Part shown: piece after piece, positions 57,364 through 64,000 of the stretch
Layout of the letters: each line of letters starts with the position of its first letter
Numbering within the stretch: position 1 is the first letter of the stretch
Origin: Ceratopteris richardii
Lineage: Eukaryota; Streptophyta; Polypodiopsida; Polypodiales; Pteridaceae
DNA length: 64,000 nt
Direction: 5' to 3'
Assembly: GCA_020310875.1 (NCBI GenBank)
Contig: CM035407.1
Location: forward strand, 90,518,632-90,582,631
Notes under the pieces: generated by a model
Seen by the model: the letters and a program-made list of their open reading frames with translations, nothing else
Told to the model about the DNA's origin: nothing
The model's database searches: none
Translations under genes and position numbers: made by a program

Positions 57364-58480
57364 TTATTTCTCTTTATGCGCTCTCGCCTCAGCGTGTGCT
57401 TCTTCTCTAACCCTCAACTCTTCTTCTTTTAGCTTTTTAGCAGTGTTGAGCAAGATGTCACCTTCTAGAGTGGCCAATTGAACCACACCACTAGTGGAAA
57501 TTCTATTAATGATCATGGGTCCATATCCTCGTTTCTCTAATTTGCGGGCATGCTGCTTTAGTGTATAAACCAACACTAAATCTCCTTCTTTCAATCCTTT
57601 ATCTTTGATGTGTGCATCAAAGTATGCCTTTTGTCTTTTCTTTGCAGCATAGATGCTTGCTTCCGCTCGTAGCCTCATCTCACCTAGATGCTCTAGATCA
57701 AAGATCCTAGAGGACAATTCATGTTCATTGCACTCATGCTCTTGTGCTACTTTAATGTTGGGATTAGGAAGTCCAATGGTAGCACAACATTCTGTCCGAA
57801 GACCATCTGAAATGGGGTAGCATTGAGCACTATTTTGTAAGCAACTCGGTAAGCCGAAACAACATGATGAAGCTGTTTTTCCCAATCAGAGCGTTTATTA
57901 TTTACAAGTTTTGTCAATATGTTACATAGGATCTTATTTGTGCTCTCGGCTTGTCCTTTAGCTTGTGGATGGTAAGGGGCAGAATTCTTATGAATTACCA
58001 AGAATTCTTGGAGAAGGTTTTCAATAACTTCGTTCAAGAAGTGCGTACCTCTATCACTTACTAACTCTATTGGTAATCCATATCTGGTAAACACGTTCTC
58101 AAATAAGAACTTAGCCATCGTTCGAGCATCATTCTTTGTTGTGGCTTTGACTTCTACCCACTTGGTAAGGTAATCAATGGCTACAATGATGTATTCGGCA
58201 TGGGAGTTTCTAGCTGGAGGGTTAATAGGACCAACGAAGTCTATACCCCACTTCAAGAATGCACATCCTCCCATCATTGGCCTCAAAGGCATCTCATCTT
58301 TTCTGATCGGATATTGTGCACGTTGGCATGTGTCACATTTCTTCACATAGGTATGTGCGTCCATATGAAGAGTTGGCCACCAAAGTCCTGAAAATAAAAA
58401 TGGTCTTGATTACCCGGTCAGGCCCAAAGTGTCCACCTGCAACACCATTATGTGCAGTTTCTAAGATTTTCAAGTAGTTT
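57364..58480 (-). pseudogene. Integrase of gypsy D
   Basis: The canonical zinc module at 58,470-58,310 has AHNGVAGGHFG and CDTCQ (a frame change lies within it). The core (58,280-57,850) has WGIDFVGPINPP, VSDRGTHF and GQAEST, giving the D,D,E set. The C-terminal part 57,885-57,364 has KRRQKAYFDAHIKDKGLKEG, LVYTLKQHARKLEKRG and VVQLATLEG, the gypsy GPY/F-like module. The frame is split near 57,800. Confidence 0.8.
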
Positions 58481-58536
58481 GATTCATGAACACACAGTCT
58501 TAGATATCCATCTTTGCCTCTCCGATATAGGTTGTC

Positions 58537-59007
58537 TCATACTAAGGCATAGTCATGAGCCTCTTGCTCCATGCTTTGTTTTCTTGCTAGACTAGCCTCG
58601 CTAGGTAGTGTTCCTGATCTCATAAATTCTACCAATGGAGCACTCCAATCCGGAATTAATAATACGTGATAAAGAGTCGCATGCTCCATTGGGAGTCTCT
58701 CCTGGCACACTGTATAGTTCTTAATCCACTCATGTATTTCTTTGTCCATGCTAGGCCAATACACTCCTAAACGTTTTAGATTCTGCAATGTTCGCTGTTT
58801 AGAATAGTGATTTCCTAGCAATCCTTCATGGGCTTGTTGCAACCAACTGTTATGTTCATCGTCTTCAACACAACAAGCTAATACACCCTCTGTACCTTGT
58901 TTGTACATGCTTCCTGCTAATATTTGATATTTTTGCAATTTTACAATTTCCTCTTTGTGGGTTTTCACATTCTTGTTTGCAGGTCCGAAGGTTAGGACAT
59001 GTACCAA
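58537..59007 (-). pseudogene. RH-IN segment of gypsy D with an extra zinc-module-like domain
   Basis: This open frame of 156 residues has QQAHEGLLGNHYSKQRTLQN, then GVYWPSMDKEIHEW and NYTVCQERL. This is the shape of an integrase H2C2 module (H-G-x-x-x-x-H, YWP-M-x-x-x-I, C) with one Cys lost. The canonical module follows about 100 residues later. The same pair is seen in A (3560-3400 and 3250-3045) and G (26,210-26,380 and 26,580-26,730). It could be an old tandem duplication. Confidence 0.6.
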
Positions 59008-59039
59008 CTTCTTTGCCCATTTAGGAACAACTTCTTAAT

Positions 59040-59757
59040 TTAACAGATAAGCATCGAGCAATTCATCAGAACTCCTTGCGGTGACTCTCTTGAAGTGATG
59101 CGAGAAAGGTGATCTACCCTGAGGTGGTTCCTACCTTTCCTAACAACCACTTCAAAGTCATATTCCATTAGTAAGAGAAACCATCTTACTAAGCGTCCTG
59201 TATTGCAAGGTTTATTGATCAAATATAATAAAGCTTGATGATCAGTAAAAAAACTTGAACTTGTTGGCCAACAAATAGTGTCTAAACTTCTTCACAACAT
59301 ATATTATGCCTAAATGCTCTCTTTCTATTGTCATATAGTTTTGCTCAGCCGCGTTCAGTTGTCTGCTAGCATATGCTATAGGCAAATCTAGATTTCCTTC
59401 ACCTGTTGGTTGTGTGAGCACACATCCTATTGCATGATTGGATGCATCTACATGGACATGGAATGGCTTATTCCAATCAGGAGTGGTTAGTACTGGTGTT
59501 GTGCACAAACGTCTTTTCAGTTCATTGAAGGATTTTTCACATTCATCATTCCACTCAAAATTTGTCAGCAAGGCATAAAGAGGTTTAGCTATGACCGCAT
59601 TCATGTGGATAAATCTACGGTAATATCCACAATGGCCCATAAAGGCTTGTACCTCTTTAACATTCCTTGGTCTTGGCAACTCCGCTATGGCTCTTACTTT
59701 ATCCTCATCTGTGGAGATTCCATTCTTAGAAACAATGTGACCTAAGATTTTACCTTG
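59040..59757 (-). pseudogene. RT thumb and RNase H of gypsy D
   Basis: 59,679-59,242 has KEVQAFMGHCGYYRRFIHMN and RNase H starting HVHVDASNHAIGCVLTQP, IAYASRQLNAAEQNY and ERE (Glu). After a frameshift, 59,222-59,040 has the segment NKPCNTGRLVRWFLLLMEYD and LRVDHLSR, linking to the zinc region. Confidence 0.8.
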
Positions 59758-60605
59758 TCATACCATAAATACACACTTCTCTGGGTTCAGACAAACTTGA
59801 TATTCTCTACACTTGTTGAAAATATGTCTGAGTTCAGGGATGTGGTATCTTCTTTCTTGGGAATGAGCACATAAATCATCCACTATACTTCTAAGTTCTT
59901 TTGCAAGAAATCTTTGAAGACATGACACATGAGCCTTTGGAAAGTTGCAGGCGCACTTGTGAGCCCAAATGGCATCACATAAAATGCAAAGATTCCCCAT
60001 TCTGTGGCAAAGGCTGTTTTGTCTTGATCTTTTGGGGCAATGGCTACTTGATTGTAGCCTGAAAATCCATCAAGAAAGCTATAAACTTCTTTGCCTGCAA
60101 CACGCTCCAATAAATGTTCTGTGATTGGAAGTGGATAGCTATCTCTTATTGTAGCGGCATTAACTTTCTTAAGGTTAATACACACTCGCAACTTTCCATT
60201 CTTCTTGGGCACCACTACAATGGGGGACAACCATTCAGTATGCTCAATCTCATAGATAAATCAAGCTTCAATTAGCCTGTCGATTTCTTCTTTTATTTTG
60301 GTTGCATAAGTGTCATTATATGTGTAGGGCTTTTGTTTGGTGGGTTTGGCATCAGCAGTCATGGGGATAGTATGAGAGCAAATTTTTGGATCTACTCCCT
60401 TCAAATCTCTATAGTGCCATGCAAACACGTCCCTATATTCCCTTAATAGAGCTATAAGCTCCATTTCTTCTTTTTCACTTAGGTAATCTCCTATGTACGT
60501 GCATCTCTCTTCATTCTCTTCAATGGTCACTACAATCTTTTTGGTATTTTCTTTATTGTCATATGCTTCTCCTATAATGGCCTCTCTCTTAGGCATTCGT
60601 ACCAA
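59758..60605 (-). pseudogene. Reverse transcriptase of gypsy D (one base missing at the active site)
   Basis: 60,605-60,261 is the lead-in (DVFAWHYRDLKGVDPKICSH). 60,230-59,883 has VVVPKKNGKLRVCINLKKVN, SFLDGFSGYNQVAI and MPFGLTSAPATFQRLM. At the catalytic box (about 59,885) one base is missing relative to A, so VDDL continues in the frame of 60,000-59,758. A stop at about 60,258 also separates the lead-in. RT is therefore inactive in this copy. Confidence 0.85.
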
Positions 60606-60641
60606 AATTTTTCGATCCTCAACTTCATATTTCTTGAAGTT

Positions 60642-61355
60642 TTATGGTACTTCAAACATTGATTCCTCCTCTTCTTGTTTCATAGCTTTTCTCTTCTTTT
60701 TCTTTTGACCTCCTTCACTTCCATCCTTTGATTTTATACTTTTAATGCTTGTGAGAGGTTCTTCTTCCTTTTGAGTAAATACTCCTATATCTTCTAGATA
60801 GCGCTTCTCTGAGTCAAAGCAACTATCCATTACAATGTTCTCTAGATCATCGTCATTTTCTACTTCTTCTATGACATCACTAGGGTCACATTCTTCCAAC
60901 AAGGGCTGACTCATGAACACTGAAATATCATAACCCTCCTCATCACAATGAGGTGTCCATTGTTCTTCATTGACTGCAATGTCCATGGTAGCTAAGATTT
61001 CTGCCCAGCCATGAGGCTCAAATTCCTCATCTGGAAAGATCATTGGTGTATAGGCTGGGTCTTTAACTGGTCTTTCTCCTTGAGAAGTTCCTTCTTCTCT
61101 CGCTTTTAGGCATCTTTCCTCTTCCTCTACGACCTTGCATACCCACAAATGAGTATCTTCATGCATCCAAGATGGATTAGGTGAACTTCTAGAATGCACA
61201 GAGATATAATCTTCTTTTGCTTTATGGATAGGGTTCCACTGTAGGGGTGGTGCATCTCTGAAGGTGTAATCCTTCAAATTGACCTTGGTATGACCCCTAA
61301 GTGCTGTAAGTACAAGGAGTTGGTTCCCCAATCTTGTACTATTTGCAGTTGTCAT
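60642..61355 (-). pseudogene. Acidic PR-RT linker of gypsy D
   Basis: 237 residues rich in Glu/Asp, with SWMHEDTHLWVCK, FPDEEFEPHGWAEILATMDI and TPHCDEEGYD, ending in a Lys run and Glu-rich tail. It corresponds to A (5968-5267) and to the last pol-side piece left in C. It overlaps the end of the protease frame by 4 bases, consistent with a frameshift of one polyprotein. Confidence 0.65.
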
Positions 61356-62839
61356 AGGAAGGGTCTTCCTAGGATCATCTCATAGACATTATTTTTCTCA
61401 AAGTCACATATAGCAAAAGTATGTTCAAACTCTACACCACAAGTGGTTAGAGTTATCCCTTCGAGCAATCCTAGAGGTCTTTCAAAATGACCATCGGCCA
61501 TTTGAAGCTTCATTCTAGTTGGTCTTAATGTGGGTTTGCCCCATCGCTTCCACAAGGAGGTGGTCACAATAGCAACACCAGCACCTGAATCTACGATTGC
61601 TTTGGTTGTGTAACCCTGGTAGGTGATCAGAAGATAAATATTACCTTCTTCAGCTTCGCTCATGCCTCCTATTTTATCGAGAGGTATTTCTAGAACTTTT
61701 TGCTTAGGGCCTACTTTTGGCATATTGGACTCAAGTTCTGGAACCTGATCCTTCACATGATTCCATAGCTCGGGTTTGACTTTTAGTAGCTCTTCCATGG
61801 TAAGATGACAATGAACCTTAGCATTCTTCACGACATCACTGTTCCTTGGAACCACTAAGTCTTCATTTCTTACCAATATTGTGGGAGCTCTAATCTGAAG
61901 AGATTCAAATTCCCATGGGCGTGTGAATTGAGGAAACTCTTGTAAAGAATTAGATTCAAAATCTAATCTTTCATCTTCTTGTTGCTCTACTTGATCGTCA
62001 TAAATAGATGGAATGTCTTGGGGAAATTGATCACGAAGGCCATCAATTTCAGGAATAGGAGGGGGATTACCCTTCTCCTTGGCCCATTTTTCTTCTTGTA
62101 TATTCCACAAGAACTCTTGAGAGTACTGTTGAATTGAAAGAGGTGCTCCCTCATCCACGGAATCAGGCACATAAGCTTTCATTGGTGGTGAGCTTTTTCT
62201 TTCAATAATTGGTTGAGCCTGTGGAGGTAAAGAAACATGGGGTTTGTTTAGCAACTGCTCTAATCTCTCTAGTAAGCCTTGGAAATGCGAATCCGGTTTG
62301 ACAGAGTTTTTCTGATTGAACTGTTGGCTCCTTTCGAGCATAGCCTGAGCTAGCTCTACCATTTTCATGCACATTTTTGTCTGTTCAATCTCTAAATCTG
62401 CTCTAGGGTAACTCTTGTCTAGGTTTGCAGCTGTTGGCCCTTCTTGAAGTCGAGCCTGGTAGGCCTTGAACATCATGTCCAAGCCTTCTAGGGTTGGATC
62501 TGCAAGAACAGACCATGGTTGTAGTTTATTTACAGTGACTGGTGGGGTGGAATGAGGTGGAGTGGACGGAGCTTCGGCATGCGAGGGGCTTTGAGATGCA
62601 ATGTCTTTTATTTTTGTTTTTGCATCTTTCAGGCTTTCCTCTAGTTCAGATAATTTTTTATTCCACTTATGATTGGTTCTCTCCCTGGTATCCTTCCAAG
62701 TTCTTGTTTTCCTCTTACTCGGCTCTCCTAATTCACTTGACTCTAATTGATCAACTGGTTTCGCTTGTGCCCTGGTAACTTCCTGTACAAGAGCCAGGTT
62801 ACTGCTACTTGAACTTGAATCCGCCACTAAGCCTACCAC
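61352..62839 (-). pseudogene. Gag C-terminal linker and protease of gypsy D
   Basis: This open frame of 495 residues is a low-complexity, Ser/Pro/Gln-rich linker for about 390 residues (QYSQEFLWNIQEEKWAKEKG, IPEIDGLRDQFPQDIPSIYD, FTRPWEFESL). The retropepsin follows, with catalytic loop AIVDSGAGVAIVT (near 61,590), a flap-side LADGH-type Gly and YEMILGRPF at the end. It is the best-preserved protease in the window. The linker part is also found in C, which lacks the protease. Confidence 0.8.
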
Positions 62840-63615
62840 ATTGTGGGTGTAACCTTGGGGCCACTAGAGGGATTCCTAGGACACTCTCTTGGAAGATGTT
62901 CATGGTCGCACTCAGGACAAAAGCCTTGTATTGTGATGTTTTTTCCTTGTCCTGGAGTGAGTGAGTGGGGACATTCACGAGTGAAATGGTCACCTTGACA
63001 TCTAAAACATGGTCCTCTAGGGGCTTGTGGTCTTACTTGTCTCGCTTAGGGCTTGGGGTTGGGATTCATATACATGACATTGGAGTATTCTTGCTCCCAA
63101 TTTTGTTCCATAGGTGGGATCTCATATGGATAGGAATAAGCCTCACAATGCTCTGGTGACTCTGTGTAATAAGGTTGTGGACTATCTTCATGGGAGTAGT
63201 CTAAACTATGAGCATGAGAGTCATTTTCTGAGACAAAAGGGGTCACAAGAACCAATGCTCTATTAGGGTTTTCCTCTACCATTGCATACTGAACTGGAAT
63301 CACATTGGCAAGAGCTGGTGGTTGGTTTCCTAGGAGTGGTTGTGGCCTATATGGTGCCTGATATTGCTGCTGGTATTGAGGTTGATATAGTTGTTGTGGC
63401 CTATAATACGGTTGTTGGTATTGATTCTGATACCTATCCTACTGGTAAGGTTGCTAATAATTTTGTTTGACAGCTTGCCTATTGTATGGGCAATCTTGAG
63501 CCATGTGGTTCGTGTATTTTCTCTTAATTGTGTAGTATGGAGCATTAGGGTTTCCTTGGGGCTAAGCCATCATTGGGCAAACATTAGCCATGTGGTCTCC
63601 TCCACAATTGTAGCA
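62840..63615 (-). pseudogene. Gag zinc knuckles 1-4 of gypsy D
   Basis: Minus strand near 63,610-63,480 encodes a knuckle pair with GGDHMANVC and YTNHMAQDC; the first Cys of the second is Tyr. Near 63,015-62,870: CFRCQGDHFTREC and CPECDHEHLPREC. Between them lies a Tyr/Gln/Pro-rich stretch. Frames are offset (63,545-63,330, 63,303-63,046, 62,993-62,805), so frameshifts are present. Confidence 0.65.
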
Positions 63616-64000
63616 TCACTTCAATGAGGTGACCCTTGGTGTTTGTCTATTTTGAACTCCTAGCTTCTTGGCAACTTGCTCAACTATCTCATCTATCTCA
63701 GTGGAGGTTCTAGAGGTATGACTAGTAGAACTGTCAGAATCCTTATAGAGTTTGGACAGTCCTAACTCCTCACCCAAGTTGTCTTCTATGTCTATGCACA
63801 TGCGCACACATTCTTCTATGGATCTAGGATCTTTCAAGTATACATATGATCTCAACTTGGTGCTTAGTAAGCCATCTAAAAACAAGGCCACTTGTTTGGC
63901 TAGCGTGGGTAGCTCTGGAATAGGGCATCTTTCTAAGTACTGTCTGAATTGTCTTCCTGCAAGTCGCACTATTTCTCGAGGTGTCTGCTTGAAGCTATGG
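63616..64000 (-). pseudogene. Gag capsid C-terminal part of gypsy D
   Basis: The frame enters from the right edge and encodes RLAGRQFRQYLERCPIPELP and FLDGLLSTKLRSYVYLKDPR, corresponding to the C capsid. It ends at a stop before the first knuckle. The rest of gag, the leader and the 5' LTR lie outside. Confidence 0.75.

Larger units (their letters stand above)
54386..64000 (-). mobile_element. Gypsy element D (5' end outside window)
   Basis: From right to left: gag capsid, four zinc knuckles, linker and protease, acidic linker, RT, RNase H, two zinc-binding modules, integrase, second retropepsin-like domain, short 3' region, polypurine tract and 3' LTR. The domain order is Ty3/gypsy. It has the best-preserved pol of the A/C/D/G group, but the frame is broken at several places, including one base lost at the RT active site. 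The 5' LTR lies beyond base 64,000. Confidence 0.85.

Noticed and set aside
1..64000. Endogenous pararetrovirus (caulimovirus-like) insertion
   Set aside because: All RT regions have adjoining integrase and LTR signals of Ty3/gypsy or Ty1/copia; no movement or coat protein motifs were seen.

Overview
This window is plant nuclear DNA made almost entirely of nested, decayed LTR retrotransposons, with one recognisable host gene. Plant origin is supported by a U-box/Armadillo protein of the plant-specific PUB38-41 type and by plant-style Ty3/gypsy and Ty1/copia elements with tRNA-Asp-like or tRNA-Met-like primer sites. One gene in 64 kb implies a large, repeat-rich genome. A gymnosperm is possible, but I cannot establish the species.

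Layout. (1) 1-~12,000, minus: Ty3/gypsy element A, with leader, gag, protease, RT, RNase H, integrase and a long 3' extension, running off the left edge. (2) ~12,300-21,100, plus: a second, unrelated Ty3/gypsy element F. (3) 21,100-25,769, plus: 5'-truncated Ty1/copia element E with a 1.1-kb 3' LTR. (4) 25,785-~28,200, plus: internally deleted gypsy copy G, related to A. (5) ~28,310-32,240, minus: copia element H, interrupted by a 5'-truncated LINE at 29,332-30,465. (6) 32,243-32,605, plus: copia 3' end with LTR. (7) 34,521-36,599, minus: the U-box/ARM gene, carrying one in-frame stop. (8) 37,048-37,327: a 143-bp tandem repeat. (9) 38,571 to the end: a nest. Copia-1 holds a 1.39-kb inverted-repeat element and is then broken by copia-2. 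Copia-2 holds the complete gypsy element C (41,183-52,188, matching LTRs, 5-bp target duplication CTTGT) and is broken again at 54,386 by gypsy element D, which runs off the right edge.

A, C, D and G belong to one gypsy superfamily. Several features recur among them that standard gypsy domain order does not explain. These are four gag zinc knuckles in two pairs (A, C, D), a duplicated integrase zinc-binding module (A, D, G), a second retropepsin-like domain 3' of integrase with the motif DSRA instead of DSGA/DTGA (A, D, G), and a large extra ORF (called ORF3 here) near the 3' LTR (A, G, C; its end in D). C has lost protease, RT, RNase H and integrase but keeps LTRs, primer site, gag and a ~4.5-kb ORF3, so it looks like a non-autonomous gag+ORF3 element. 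A and C also carry degenerate CGAT-rich repeat arrays between primer site and gag. All retroelement frames seen here are broken by stops or frameshifts, so none looks currently autonomous.
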